A stretch of 64,000 bases of DNA, taken from Hoeflea_A sp965216535. Its GTDB lineage: Bacteria; Pseudomonadota; Alphaproteobacteria; Rhizobiales; Rhizobiaceae. A program made the translations under genes and the position numbers. The notes under the pieces are model-generated. The model was given only the letters and a program-made list of their open reading frames with translations, did not search any database and was not told where the DNA came from. How positions within the stretch are numbered: the first letter of the stretch is position 1; every line of letters begins with the position of its first letter. The stretch lies in assembly GCA_965216535.1 (NCBI GenBank), contig OZ244175.1, forward strand, positions 496,001 to 560,000. The letters run 5' to 3'. Shown here in pieces: positions 32,229 through 41,317 of the stretch.

Positions 32229-33095
32229 ATGTCGCGTGCCATGGAGAGCCTTCTGTCGATCCTCGACCTGGAACGGCTGGAGCAGGACCTTTATCGCGGC
32301 AACAGCCCGCAGGTCGGATGGCAGCGGGTGTTCGGCGGGCAGGTGATCGCCCAGGCCCTGGTCGCCGCCCAACGCACGATGGACGATGACCGGCATGTGC
32401 ATTCGCTGCACGGCTATTTCATGCGTCCGGGTGATCCCGAAGTGCCGATTATCTACGAGGTCGACCGGATCCGTGATGGCAAGAGTTTCAACACCCGCCG
32501 GGTGGTGGCAATCCAGCACGGCCGCGCGATCTTTTCGTTATCGGCTTCCTTCCAGGTGGACGAGCCGGGTCTCGACCACCAGATCGACATGCCTGATGTG
32601 CCAATGCCAGAGAGCCTGATCGGCGAAGCCGACTTGAAAGAGAGATTTCTCAAGAATGCGCCGGAGAATGTTCGCCGCTACTGGGAGCGTGAGCGGCCCA
32701 TCGAAATGCGGCCGATCTCGCTCGAGCACTACATTTCGCGCGAAAAACTGGCGCCGGTTCAGAACATCTGGGTGCGCGCCAATGGAGCAGTTCCCGACGA
32801 CCCGCGCATCCAGGCGGCGGTGCTTGCCTATCTGTCCGACATGACACTGCTCGACACGTCGCTGTTTGCGCACGGCTTGTCGGTGTTTTCCGGCAAGATC
32901 CAGGCCGCCAGCCTGGACCATTCCATGTGGTTCCACCGTCCATACGCCATGGATGACTGGATGCTTTATGCCCAGGACAGTCCCAGCACCAGCGGTGCGC
33001 GGGGCCTCAATCGCGGTGGACTTTATACGCGTGACGGTATGCTGATTGCCTCTGTTGCCCAGGAAGGTCTCATCCGCCAGCGGCGTAAAGACTAA
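32229..33095 (+). CDS. tesB: Acyl-CoA thioesterase II
   Basis: 288-residue double-hotdog thioesterase that hydrolyses medium and long acyl-CoA. Both hotdog halves are visible: GQVIAQALVAAQRT and HSLHGYFMRPGDP...SFNTRRVVAIQHG in the first, LAYLSDMTLLDTSL and SLDHSMWFHRP in the second, the latter with the catalytic Asp and the Thr/Gln region near the C-terminus. Stands upstream of glnK but with 277 bp of regulatory DNA between them. Confidence 0.9.
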   Translation: MSRAMESLLSILDLERLEQDLYRGNSPQVGWQRVFGGQVIAQALVAAQRTMDDDRHVHSLHGYFMRPGDPEVPIIYEVDRIRDGKSFNTRRVVAIQHGRAIFSLSASFQVDEPGLDHQIDMPDVPMPESLIGEADLKERFLKNAPENVRRYWERERPIEMRPISLEHYISREKLAPVQNIWVRANGAVPDDPRIQAAVLAYLSDMTLLDTSLFAHGLSVFSGKIQAASLDHSMWFHRPYAMDDWMLYAQDSPSTSGARGLNRGGLYTRDGMLIASVAQEGLIRQRRKD

Positions 33096-33117
33096 ATTTC
33101 AGGCAGTGATTAACTTT

Positions 33118-33134
33118 TGCACAATTACTGTGCA
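33118..33134. promoter_or_regulatory. NtrC-type binding site upstream of glnK
   Basis: A 17-bp palindrome with arms TGCAC and GTGCA (TGC-N11-GCA), the form of NtrC enhancer sites, centred about 100 bp before the sigma54-like promoter. A second, different inverted repeat GTCACCC-N7-GGGTGAC follows at 33145-33165. Confidence 0.65.
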
Positions 33135-33220
33135 AATCCTGAACGTCACCCAGTGCGCGGGTGACAGCGAGACTGAAATCTCGCAATAAAAACATAAACT
33201 TATCAAAATTTGACTCAAAC

Positions 33221-33236
33221 TGGCATGATCCTTGAT
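33221..33236 (+). promoter_or_regulatory. Sigma54-like promoter of glnK-amtB
   Basis: TGGCATGATCCTTGAT has GG and GA at the correct 10-base separation of -24/-12 promoters (consensus TGGCACG-N4-TTGCA; here GA instead of GC). It lies 137 bp before the glnK start and downstream of the NtrC-like site, as expected for a nitrogen-regulated operon. Confidence 0.6.
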
Positions 33237-33372
33237 TCGCAAGGGTCGGGCCATCGGTCTTCCCGTGGAGGTCGGCGGCCTGGCTATGCGTTAGCTGCCA
33301 GGAAAAGCACGCGTGGTCGCCGCTGACGGTGCAACCGGTCGGTGATCGCGCAAAACAAGGATGGACCAGCAA

Positions 33373-33711
33373 ATGAAAATCGTCACGGCAGTGATCAAGC
33401 CGTTCAAACTGGACGAGGTTCGGGAAGCCCTCACCGAGGTCGGGATACAGGGACTGACCGTTACCGAGGTCAAGGGCTACGGCCGCCAGAAGGGGCAGAC
33501 CGAAATCTACAGGGGCACGGAGTATGCCGTTGCCTTCCTGCCGAAGCTCAAAATCGAAATCGCCGTATCAGCCGATATGGCCGAGAAAACCATTGAAGCC
33601 ATCGCCAGTGCCGGCAAGACCGGCCAGATCGGCGATGGAAAAATCTTCGTCTGTGACCTCGAGCAGGTCATGCGCATTCGCACGGGCGAGACCGGCGCAG
33701 ACGCGCTCTAA
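33373..33711 (+). CDS. glnK: Nitrogen regulatory protein PII
   Basis: 112-residue PII signal protein. Tyr51 in TEIYRGTEYAV is the uridylylation site on the T-loop, and GKTGQIGDGKIFV is the ATP/2-oxoglutarate B-loop. It senses energy and carbon/nitrogen balance and plugs AmtB when nitrogen is plentiful. ATG 33373 (MKIV, standard PII start) is preferred over ATG 33361, whose ribosome site would be too close. Followed after 20 bp by amtB, the classical glnK-amtB operon. Confidence 0.93.
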   Translation: MKIVTAVIKPFKLDEVREALTEVGIQGLTVTEVKGYGRQKGQTEIYRGTEYAVAFLPKLKIEIAVSADMAEKTIEAIASAGKTGQIGDGKIFVCDLEQVMRIRTGETGADAL

Positions 33712-33731
33712 GTCAACAGGAGACTACCGAA

Positions 33732-35087
33732 ATGTCATTGAAACCCCTTGCAAAGCCCCTTGCGGCGCTGCTTGTGATCGGAGCGCTTGCCGTGCCCGCC
33801 GTCGCCCAGGATGCGACGTCGGCGGCCGTTCCCGCCCATTCCGTCTTCATCTTCAACACGCTGCTGTTTCTGATCTCAGGCTTTCTGGTCATGTGGATGG
33901 CGGCCGGTTTCGCCATGCTGGAAGCGGGTATGGTGCGTTCCAAGAACGCCTCCATGCAGCTGACCAAGAACATCGCGCTGTTTTCGCTGGCGGCCATCAT
34001 GTACTACCTGGTCGGCTACAACCTTATGTACCCGCTGGGCAACTGGTCGATCGGCACTGATGACACCGGTGGCTACCTGGGCGCCTTCGGGGTGGCCGTT
34101 CTGGAAGCCGTCGGCGTTGCGCCCGATGCGACGGACGACCTGTCCTACGCTTCGACGGGCTCCGACTATTTCTTCCAGCTGATGTTCTGCGCCGCCACGG
34201 CCTCGATCGTTTCCGGTACGTTGGCGGAACGCATAAAGCTGTGGCCGTTCCTGATCTTCACGATCATCCTGACCGGCATCCTCTACCCGATCCAGGCCTC
34301 CTGGAAATGGGGCGGCGGTTTCCTTGACACGCAGCTTGGCTTCCTCGATTTCGCCGGCTCCACCGTCGTGCACTCCGTTGGCGGCTGGGCGGCTCTGACC
34401 GGGGCCATCATCCTCGGCGCACGCAAGGGCAAATACGGTCCGAAGGGCGAAGTCCATCCGATCCCGGGATCCAACATGCCACTGGCCACGCTGGGCACGT
34501 TCATCCTGTGGCTCGGCTGGTTCGGCTTCAACGGCGGCTCGCAGCTGGCTGCCGGCTCAGTGGGTGACATCGCCGACGTGTCGCGCATCTTCGCCAACAC
34601 CAATGCCGGCGCTGCCGGCGGTGCGGTCGCAGCTCTGATCCTGACCCAGATCCTCTACAAGAAGGTCGATATTACCATGGTCCTGAACGGCGCGCTCGCC
34701 GGACTGGTGTCGATCACCGCCGAACCGCTGACGCCTTCCCTGGGTGCAGCCACCATCATCGGTGCAATCGGTGGGGTAATCGTCGTGTTCGCCGTGCCGA
34801 TGCTTGACCGCATGAAGATCGACGACGTGGTCGGCGCCATTCCGGTCCACCTGTTCGCCGGCATCTGGGGAACCTTCGCCGTTGTCTTCACCAACAGCGA
34901 TGCGACGATCTATGGCCAGGTGGCCTCGATCATCATCGTCGGTGTGTTCATGGTGGTCACCTCGACGGTCGTGTGGCTGATCCTCAAGGGCACCATGGGT
35001 ATCCGGGTCAGCGAAGAGGAAGAACTCGATGGTCTCGACAAGGTCGAGATCGGCATCGAGGCCTATCCGGAATTCACCAAGGTCTAG
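33732..35087 (+). CDS. amtB: Ammonium transporter
   Basis: 451-residue Amt protein with a cleavable signal peptide (about 1-25, VPAVAQ) followed by 11 membrane helices. The twin pore histidines are in VVHSVGGWAAL and IPVHLFAGIWG, and NTGAAGGAVAALI-type segments (here NAGAAGGAVAALI) are conserved. Imports ammonium in the inner membrane and is gated by GlnK encoded just upstream. Ends with a strong terminator. Confidence 0.93.
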   Translation: MSLKPLAKPLAALLVIGALAVPAVAQDATSAAVPAHSVFIFNTLLFLISGFLVMWMAAGFAMLEAGMVRSKNASMQLTKNIALFSLAAIMYYLVGYNLMYPLGNWSIGTDDTGGYLGAFGVAVLEAVGVAPDATDDLSYASTGSDYFFQLMFCAATASIVSGTLAERIKLWPFLIFTIILTGILYPIQASWKWGGGFLDTQLGFLDFAGSTVVHSVGGWAALTGAIILGARKGKYGPKGEVHPIPGSNMPLATLGTFILWLGWFGFNGGSQLAAGSVGDIADVSRIFANTNAGAAGGAVAALILTQILYKKVDITMVLNGALAGLVSITAEPLTPSLGAATIIGAIGGVIVVFAVPMLDRMKIDDVVGAIPVHLFAGIWGTFAVVFTNSDATIYGQVASIIIVGVFMVVTSTVVWLILKGTMGIRVSEEEELDGLDKVEIGIEAYPEFTKV

Positions 35088-35106
35088 ACCCTCGGACCCT
35101 GGCAAT

Positions 35107-35138
35107 AAGGGGCCCGTCATCGCACGGGCCCCTTTTTT
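35107..35138 (+). terminator. Rho-independent terminator after amtB
   Basis: An 11-bp GC-rich stem AAGGGGCCCGT / ACGGGCCCCTT with a 6-base loop is followed by a run of T, 19 bp after the amtB stop. It separates amtB from the second ammonium transporter gene. Confidence 0.88.
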
Positions 35139-35225
35139 GTGCGGACTTTGTGCAGAATGCCCACCAAAGCGGCAGTCGCCTTCGGGTCTGCATAAAATTT
35201 CATCATATGCCTGTTTGTTCATCCG

Positions 35226-35248
35226 GTCTGCCTACCAAAAAGGCAGAC
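35226..35248. promoter_or_regulatory. Inverted repeat with NtrC-like half-sites before the second amt gene
   Basis: GTCTGCC (35226-35232) and GGCAGAC (35242-35248) flank a 9-base spacer; inside it TGC-N11-GCA (35229-35245) matches the NtrC half-site spacing. It lies only 11 bp before the sigma54-like promoter, closer than a usual enhancer, so another role is possible. Confidence 0.4.
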
Positions 35249-35258
35249 TTTTCGCGTT

Positions 35259-35274
35259 TGGCACAAAAATTGAC
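35259..35274 (+). promoter_or_regulatory. Sigma54-like promoter of the second ammonium transporter
   Basis: TGGCACAAAAATTGAC has the full -24 TGGCAC and a TTGA -12 element with the GG-N10-GA spacing, 39 bp before the start codon. As at glnK, the -12 reads GA instead of GC. Confidence 0.65.
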
Positions 35275-35312
35275 TCCCCTGGCCCAGAACGTTCTGAAAC
35301 GGAGAGGGATTC

Positions 35313-36536
35313 ATGGAACAGCCACAAGTCGGCGGCGACGTTTTCTTTGTGCTTCTTGGCGCCATCCTGGTGTTTGCGATGCACGGCGGCTTCGCCTTTT
35401 TGGAGGTCGGCACTGTTCGCCACAAGAGCCAGGTCAACGCCCTGGTCAAGATCCTTGGCGACTTTGCCCTGTCGACCATCAGCTACTTTTTCATTGGTTT
35501 CGCCGTTGCCTACGGCGTGACCTTCTTTGTCAGCGCCGCGACCCTGTCGGGTGCCGGCGGGGGCGAGGTGTTCATGCCGCAGGGCTTCACGCTGGTGAAG
35601 TTCTTCTTCCTGACCACCTTCGCGGCGGCCATACCGGCGATCATTTCGGGCGGCATCGCCGAGCGCATGCGGTTCCAGCCGCAGTGCATCGCAACCGTGG
35701 TCATCGTTGCCCTCGTCTACCCGTTCTTCGAAGGCATGGTTTGGAACGGCAATTTCGGTTTCCAGGGCGCGCTCGAGAGTGCCTTCGGCGTCCCGTTTCA
35801 TGATTTTGCCGGCTCCATCGTCGTCCACGCCGTCGGCGGCTGGATCGCGCTGCCCGCTGTCATCCTGCTGGGCGCGCGCCTGGGACGCTACATCAAATCG
35901 GGCGGCTCGCACCCGTTCGCCCCGTCCTCGATCCCATGGCTTGCGCTCGGATCCTGGCTGCTCTGTGTCGGCTGGTTCGGCTTCAACGTCATGAGTGCCC
36001 AATCGCTCGAAGGCGTCAGTGGCCTGGTGGCGATCAACTCGCTGATGGCGATGGTCGGCGGCATCGTGGTGGCGCTGATTGCCGGGCGCAACGACCCGGG
36101 TTTCGTGCACAACGGTGCGCTCGCCGGGCTGGTTGCCGTCTGCGCCGGGTCCGACGTGTTCCATCCGATCGGCGCCTTTGTCGTCGGTGGCGTTGCCGGC
36201 TTCCTGTTTGTCAAAGGCTTCACCTGGTGCCAGGAAAAGCTCAAGGTCGACGATGTGCTGGGTGTCTGGCCGCTGCACGGCCTTTGCGGCCTGTGGGGCG
36301 GTATCGCCTGTGGCATCTTCGGGCTTGAAGCACTCGGTGGCCTTGGCGGCGTATCCTTCGGCGCCCAGTTGGTCGGCTCGATCCTCGGCGCGGGCTACGC
36401 GGCAGTTGCAGGTTTCATCGTCTATGGTGCGCTCGACCGTATTATCGGCCTCAGGTTGGCCGAAGAAGAGGAAGTGCGTGGCGCCGACCTGTCGATCCAC
36501 AAGATCGGCGCCAATCCGGAAGCCGAGATCCTCTGA
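35313..36536 (+). CDS. Second ammonium transporter (Amt family paralogue)
   Basis: 407-residue Amt protein, about 11 membrane helices. Pore histidines occur in SIVVHAVGGWIALP and VWPLHGLCGLWGG. It has no cleavable signal peptide, begins directly with a membrane helix, and differs strongly from the amtB product upstream, so it is an ancient paralogue and not a recent copy. It has its own ribosome site (GGAGAGGGA) and sigma54-like promoter. Whether GlnK binds it is unknown. A GC-rich terminator follows. Confidence 0.9.
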   Translation: MEQPQVGGDVFFVLLGAILVFAMHGGFAFLEVGTVRHKSQVNALVKILGDFALSTISYFFIGFAVAYGVTFFVSAATLSGAGGGEVFMPQGFTLVKFFFLTTFAAAIPAIISGGIAERMRFQPQCIATVVIVALVYPFFEGMVWNGNFGFQGALESAFGVPFHDFAGSIVVHAVGGWIALPAVILLGARLGRYIKSGGSHPFAPSSIPWLALGSWLLCVGWFGFNVMSAQSLEGVSGLVAINSLMAMVGGIVVALIAGRNDPGFVHNGALAGLVAVCAGSDVFHPIGAFVVGGVAGFLFVKGFTWCQEKLKVDDVLGVWPLHGLCGLWGGIACGIFGLEALGGLGGVSFGAQLVGSILGAGYAAVAGFIVYGALDRIIGLRLAEEEEVRGADLSIHKIGANPEAEIL

Positions 36537-36557
36537 TCCGGTCAATCATGTCAATCC

Positions 36558-36585
36558 GCGCCGCCGCGTTCCCGCGCGGCGGCGC
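36558..36585 (+). terminator. Terminator-like hairpin after the second amt gene
   Basis: GCGCCGCCGCG (36558-36568) pairs with CGCGGCGGCGC (36575-36585) across a 6-base loop, 21 bp after the stop codon. Very stable stem, but without a downstream T-run. Confidence 0.6.
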
Positions 36586-36685
36586 TGCATGGTTAATGCC
36601 CCTTTAACTCAACCGCCCGTATGATGCCCATCTGCGCGGAGCCTGTCCGCGCTCTGGGTAGCGATTACGAGTTCGAGGCGTTGTG

Positions 36686-39283
36686 ATGCAAACGGGCAAT
36701 CCATTGATGTTTGGCGGTCATCTGCTGCTGGGCCTGAGAATACCTGATTTTCTCAGACGTCCCATGCGGATCGTGATGGGCGTTTGCTGGCTTGGGGGGC
36801 TTGTCCTCGCGGTTGCGGCGCTCGCCACCTGGAACGTGTCCGACCCCAGCTTCAGCTACGCGACGGGCAAAGCACCGGCCAATGTGCTGGGATTTGGCGG
36901 AGCCGCCTTTGCCGATGTGATGATGCAGTTTTTTGGCCTTGCCTCGGTGGCCGTACTGCTGCCGATGATCCTGTGGGGCTTCTACCTGATGCGCGGCCGA
37001 CCCGTTGACCGGGTGCTGGCGCGGTTGTCGGCCTGGTTCGGCGGCAGCGTTCTTGTCGCGGCCGTGCTCGCCTGCGTGTCGGCGCCGCCTTCCTGGCCGC
37101 TGCCGACCGGGCTTGGCGGGGTGTTTGGCGACATGATCCTGAAAATGCCGTCAGCGCTGACCGGCGATTATCCATCCGGCTTCCTGGCTGTTGTTCTTGC
37201 CGTCCTGCTGGCCCTGCCGGCGGCCTGGATGATGCTGTTTGCCGCCTTGCTGATCTCGCCGCCGGTGGTGGACGAGCGCAAATCCGGGAAGGTTGCCCGG
37301 GCGCGCATGCAGCGCAAGGACGACGACCTGGAAGACGACGACGAAGACGAGGGTCGTCCCTTTGGTGCCCTGTTCCTGGGTGCTGCGACCCATTTCTGGC
37401 TCATCGGCAGGGCGCATTGGCGCCGCCTGACCGGCAAGGTCGCTGAAAACTGGCCGGCAAGACCCGAGATTCCTTACGATTTCAACGAGGAAGAATTTAC
37501 CAGTCTGAATGGTGAGGATCGTGTCGAGCCGGAATTCGATGATGTCGGCCCGGCACAACAGAAGGTGCGACCGGAGCCGGTCAATGACGATGCGCCGCCG
37601 TTCGACGAGGACGAGCCCGATTACGATGACCCGGCCGCCGAATGGGCGCCACAGGAAGCTCCGGCGGACGATGGCGAGAACCAGGTTCGGGTGGTGCCAC
37701 GCGCCAACAAGCCGAAACCCGGCGTACGTGTCCAGCGCGAAGCGCAGACATCGATGATCCGCTCAACCGGTTTCGAACTGCCGCCGCTGCGACTGCTGGC
37801 GGAACCCAAGAACGTCGCCAAGGACCCGAGTCTCTCGGACGACGCGCTGGAGCAGAATGCCCGCATGCTGGAAGGCGTGCTGGAGGATTTCGGTGTGCGC
37901 GGCGAAATCATCAAGGTGCGTCCGGGACCCGTGGTGACGCTCTACGAACTGGAGCCCGCACCGGGTATCAAGTCCTCGCGGGTCATCGGGCTTGCTGACG
38001 ATATCGCCCGCTCCATGAGCGCCATCGCGGCACGTGTTGCCGTTGTTCCGGGACGCAATGCCATCGGCATTGAACTCCCGAACCAGGGCCGCGAGACGGT
38101 CTATCTGCAGGAATTGCTGTCGAGCCGTGACTTCGAGGCCAGCAAGGCCAAGCTGGCGCTGTCGCTGGGCAAGACGATCGGCGGCGAGTCGGTCATAGCC
38201 GATCTTGCCAAGATGCCCCACCTACTGGTCGCTGGTACTACCGGCTCGGGTAAGTCGGTGGCCATCAACACCATGATCCTGTCGATCGTTTACCGGATGT
38301 CGCCCGAGAAGTGCCGACTGATCATGATCGACCCGAAAATGCTGGAATTGTCGGTCTATGACGGCATTCCGCACCTGCTCGCGCCGGTGGTGACCGATCC
38401 GAAAAAGGCGGTGGTCGCGCTGAAATGGACCGTGCGCGAGATGGAAGACCGCTACAAGAAGATGTCGAAAATCGGCGTGCGCAATATCGACGGTTTTAAC
38501 AGTCGCGTCGAGCAGGCCGCCAAGAAGGGTGAGGCAATCACCCGCACGGTGCAGACCGGCTTCGACCGCGAAACCGGCGAGGCGATTTACGAGACTGAGG
38601 AATTCGACCTGACGCCGATGCCCTATATCGTCGTCATCATCGACGAGATGGCCGACCTGATGATGGTCGCGGGCAAGGACATCGAAGGCGCGGTTCAGCG
38701 GTTGGCACAGATGGCCCGCGCCGCCGGCATTCACGTCATCATGGCGACGCAACGCCCCTCGGTCGACGTGATCACCGGAACGATCAAGGCCAACTTCCCG
38801 ACGCGGATTTCCTTCCAGGTCACGTCGAAGATCGACTCGCGCACCATCCTGGGTGAGCAGGGCGCCGAACAGCTGCTCGGCATGGGCGACATGCTTTACA
38901 TGGCCGGCGGCGGCCGCATACAGCGCGTGCACGGACCGTTCGTCTCCGATTCCGAAGTCGAGGAGATCGTCGGCTTCCTCAAGGCCCAGGGCGTGCCGGA
39001 ATATCTCGACGCCATCACGGAGGACGATGAGGAGGACGTTGCCGAAGGCGGTGGGTCCGGCGGCGGCAATCTCGGCGATTCGGCTGATCCTTACGATCAG
39101 GCCGTGGCCGTAGTCCTGCGTGACGGCAAGGCCTCGACGTCCTATATTCAAAGGCGTCTCGGAATCGGCTACAACAGGGCCGCATCGCTCATCGAGCGCA
39201 TGGAGGAAGAGGGCGTCATCGGCCCGGCCAACCATGCCGGCAAGCGTGAAATCCTCGTGCCGACCGAAGAGGATGTGCTGTAG
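36686..39283 (+). CDS. ftsK: DNA translocase FtsK
   Basis: 865-residue chromosome-segregation motor at the division septum. Four N-terminal membrane helices (about residues 25-195), an acidic and Pro-rich linker (about 205-370), the alpha and beta motor domains with Walker A AGTTGSGKS near residue 516 and Walker B IVVIIDEMADLMM, and a C-terminal gamma winged helix (about 795-860, YIQRRLGIGYNRAASLIERMEEEGVIGP) that reads KOPS sites. ATG 36686 is preferred over the adjacent GTG 36683. Followed by lolA and xthA, an order common in Hyphomicrobiales. Confidence 0.93.
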   Translation: MQTGNPLMFGGHLLLGLRIPDFLRRPMRIVMGVCWLGGLVLAVAALATWNVSDPSFSYATGKAPANVLGFGGAAFADVMMQFFGLASVAVLLPMILWGFYLMRGRPVDRVLARLSAWFGGSVLVAAVLACVSAPPSWPLPTGLGGVFGDMILKMPSALTGDYPSGFLAVVLAVLLALPAAWMMLFAALLISPPVVDERKSGKVARARMQRKDDDLEDDDEDEGRPFGALFLGAATHFWLIGRAHWRRLTGKVAENWPARPEIPYDFNEEEFTSLNGEDRVEPEFDDVGPAQQKVRPEPVNDDAPPFDEDEPDYDDPAAEWAPQEAPADDGENQVRVVPRANKPKPGVRVQREAQTSMIRSTGFELPPLRLLAEPKNVAKDPSLSDDALEQNARMLEGVLEDFGVRGEIIKVRPGPVVTLYELEPAPGIKSSRVIGLADDIARSMSAIAARVAVVPGRNAIGIELPNQGRETVYLQELLSSRDFEASKAKLALSLGKTIGGESVIADLAKMPHLLVAGTTGSGKSVAINTMILSIVYRMSPEKCRLIMIDPKMLELSVYDGIPHLLAPVVTDPKKAVVALKWTVREMEDRYKKMSKIGVRNIDGFNSRVEQAAKKGEAITRTVQTGFDRETGEAIYETEEFDLTPMPYIVVIIDEMADLMMVAGKDIEGAVQRLAQMARAAGIHVIMATQRPSVDVITGTIKANFPTRISFQVTSKIDSRTILGEQGAEQLLGMGDMLYMAGGGRIQRVHGPFVSDSEVEEIVGFLKAQGVPEYLDAITEDDEEDVAEGGGSGGGNLGDSADPYDQAVAVVLRDGKASTSYIQRRLGIGYNRAASLIERMEEEGVIGPANHAGKREILVPTEEDVL

Positions 39284-39413
39284 CGCGGGCTCTCCGGGTT
39301 CGCGCAAGCGTCACAGTTTAGTGCTTTCAGAGCCCGGCGTTATTTGGGCGAATCTGCGTCACACTGGCGCCGCAGTTTCGTGACCTAACGTGGTCGCAAT
39401 TCAGGAGATGTCC

Positions 39414-40034
39414 ATGAGTCTCAAGACGATCGCCGCGGCCGGTTTCACCGCATTTGCCCTTGCTATTGGCGGGCCCATTGCCGCGCAGGCACAGTCAGCG
39501 GCAGAGAAAATCGCCAATCATTTTTCTTCGGTCAGAACCATGACCGGTGAGTTTGTCCAATTCGGGCCGACCGGTCAGCAGACCGCCGGCAAGTTCTTTA
39601 TCGAGCGGCCGGGCAAGCTGCGCTTCAACTATGAGGATCCGTCGCCGGTGCGAGTGATCGCCGACGGAAAATCCGTGGTCATCGGCAATCGCAAGCTGCG
39701 CACCTGGGACATCTATCCGCTCGGAAAGACGCCCCTGAAACTGCTGTTGTCCGAGACGATCGACCTGGACAGCAAGATGGTCAAATCGGTTTCGGTCGAA
39801 CCGGACCTGACGACAATCGTGCTCGGTGACAAGACCATTTTCGGCAAATCGACGATCACGATGCTGTTCGATTCCAATACCTACGAGCTGCGCCAGTGGA
39901 CCATCACGGATGCCCAGGGCAAGGACACCACCGTGATGATTTTCAACGTGCAGAACGGCGTGCGCTTTGCCGACAGTGTGTTCAAGGTGCCCTACGATCA
40001 GGTGCATCAGAGCCGCGGCAACAGCAACCGTTAG
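39414..40034 (+). CDS. lolA: LolA-family outer-membrane lipoprotein carrier
   Basis: 206-residue periplasmic protein with a signal peptide (about 1-27, ending AAQA-QS). The mature part has the half-open beta-barrel signature: ANHFSSVRTMTGEFVQFGPTGQQTAGKFFIERPGKLRFNYEDPSPVRVIADGK-like strands followed by a flexible DIYPLGKTPLKLLL segment. It ferries lipoproteins from LolCDE to the outer membrane; alphaproteobacterial LolA is often bifunctional, as LolB is missing there. ATG 39414 has CAGGAG upstream; ATG 39390 and 39408 are less likely. Confidence 0.85.
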   Translation: MSLKTIAAAGFTAFALAIGGPIAAQAQSAAEKIANHFSSVRTMTGEFVQFGPTGQQTAGKFFIERPGKLRFNYEDPSPVRVIADGKSVVIGNRKLRTWDIYPLGKTPLKLLLSETIDLDSKMVKSVSVEPDLTTIVLGDKTIFGKSTITMLFDSNTYELRQWTITDAQGKDTTVMIFNVQNGVRFADSVFKVPYDQVHQSRGNSNR

Positions 40035-40147
40035 CCCCACCGCGAACAGATTAACTGTGCGCAGCCGGCGGACGGTACCGCCGGCCCCTATGCAATTTTA
40101 CCCTGCCCTGTATGGTCCCCCTGTCGTTCATTCGAAAGGGTCGTTGC

Positions 40148-40951
40148 ATGGCGTTTTCCGTTGCCACATGGAACATCAATTCGGTGCGCCTGCGGCGGCC
40201 GCTGGTTTCAAAGCTGCTGAAAGCCCAGGCGCCGGACGTGTTGTGCCTGCAGGAAACGAAATGTCCGAATGACGCCTTTCCGATGAAATCATTCCGTGCC
40301 CTCGGATATCGCCATATCGAAGTGCACGGACAGAAAGGCTATCACGGCGTGGCGTTGATCTCGCGCCTGCCGCTTACGGAAGTCGAACGGCGCGACTACT
40401 GCAACGTCGGTGACTCTCGTCATATCTCGGCCATTGTCGAGACGGCGGGCCGGCGCATCCGGGTGCACAATTTTTACGTTCCGGCGGGCGGCGATCAACC
40501 GGACCGGTCGGTCAATCCGAAATTCGCCCATAAGCTCGACTTCATCGAAGAAATGAAAGAGCTGCACTCGGAGTCCGAGATGGATGTCTCATCGATCCTG
40601 GTCGGTGATCTCAACATTGCGCCGCTGGAAACCGATGTCTGGTCGCATAAACAGTTGCTGCGGGTGGTCAGCCACACGCCGATCGAAACCGACGGGCTGA
40701 AAGACGTGCAGGCGAAAGGTGGCTGGATCGACCTGATGCGCCAGCACATTCCGGAAGAAGAGAAAGTGTACACCTGGTGGAGCTACCGGGCGCGCGACTG
40801 GTCTGCCGCCGACAAGGGTCGGCGGCTCGACCATATCTGGTCGTCACCCGATCTCTCCCCCGCCTTGGCCGACGTGACGGTCATGCGCGAGGCGCGCGGC
40901 TGGAAACGGCCGTCGGACCACGTGCCCGTGTTGGCACGGTTCGAATTCTGA
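40148..40951 (+). CDS. xthA: Exodeoxyribonuclease III
   Basis: 267-residue endonuclease/exonuclease/phosphatase-fold enzyme that cuts abasic sites and degrades 3' ends in base-excision repair. TWNINSVRLR (metal Asn), LQETKCPN (metal Glu), GDLNIAPLETDVW (catalytic Asp/Asn) and SDHVPVLARF (catalytic His) are all visible. ATG 40148 follows a GAAAGGG site; the frame is open to 40112. Ends in a convergent hairpin with the next small gene. Confidence 0.92.
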   Translation: MAFSVATWNINSVRLRRPLVSKLLKAQAPDVLCLQETKCPNDAFPMKSFRALGYRHIEVHGQKGYHGVALISRLPLTEVERRDYCNVGDSRHISAIVETAGRRIRVHNFYVPAGGDQPDRSVNPKFAHKLDFIEEMKELHSESEMDVSSILVGDLNIAPLETDVWSHKQLLRVVSHTPIETDGLKDVQAKGGWIDLMRQHIPEEEKVYTWWSYRARDWSAADKGRRLDHIWSSPDLSPALADVTVMREARGWKRPSDHVPVLARFEF

Positions 40952-40964
40952 TTTGGAAGATTGG

Positions 40965-40985
40965 GGGCGCTGCTGCGCAGCGCCC
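40965..40985. terminator. Bidirectional hairpin between xthA and the small ORF
   Basis: GGGCGCTGC (40965-40973) and GCAGCGCCC (40977-40985) make a 9-bp stem with a 3-base loop between two convergent genes. Confidence 0.6.
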
Positions 40986-40994
40986 GGGTCGCGA

Positions 40995-41120
40995 TCAGCG
41001 GTTGCGAGACACCGGATAGCGGGGTTCCGGGATCTTGTAGGGCCGGGTGCTTCCGGTGACCGACAGGATCGAGGCTATTCTCACAATGCCTTCGCCGGTT
41101 CTTTTCAGTACGTTCTTCAT
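40995..41120 (-). CDS. 41-residue basic small protein
   Basis: A 41-codon ORF with an excellent ribosome site (AAGGAGGA, 8 bases before the ATG) and a hairpin terminator directly behind it. The product begins MKNVLKRTGEGIVRIASILSV, an amphipathic or weakly hydrophobic helix, and ends with a Pro/Arg/Tyr-rich tail; net charge is strongly positive. No cysteine. It could be membrane-associated. I recognise no family. The 197 bp upstream to the P450 stop are free for its promoter. Confidence 0.6.
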   Translation of the reverse strand: MKNVLKRTGEGIVRIASILSVTGSTRPYKIPEPRYPVSRNR

Positions 41121-41317
41121 GACAAATCCTCCTTCAAATGGATCGAAGGAGCGGCGTCCCGTGGTCGGGATACGCCGTCCTGTTGCCCTGAAGGTGTTGA
41201 ACGAAATGTGGCAATTCAAGACTGCCTTTCTTATCCGTTCGTCGTAGGCGCAACGCAACGAACGACAAACATGAAATTGTCTGGATGGAGCTTCGGAAAT
41301 CGATGCCGGTGTTTGCT

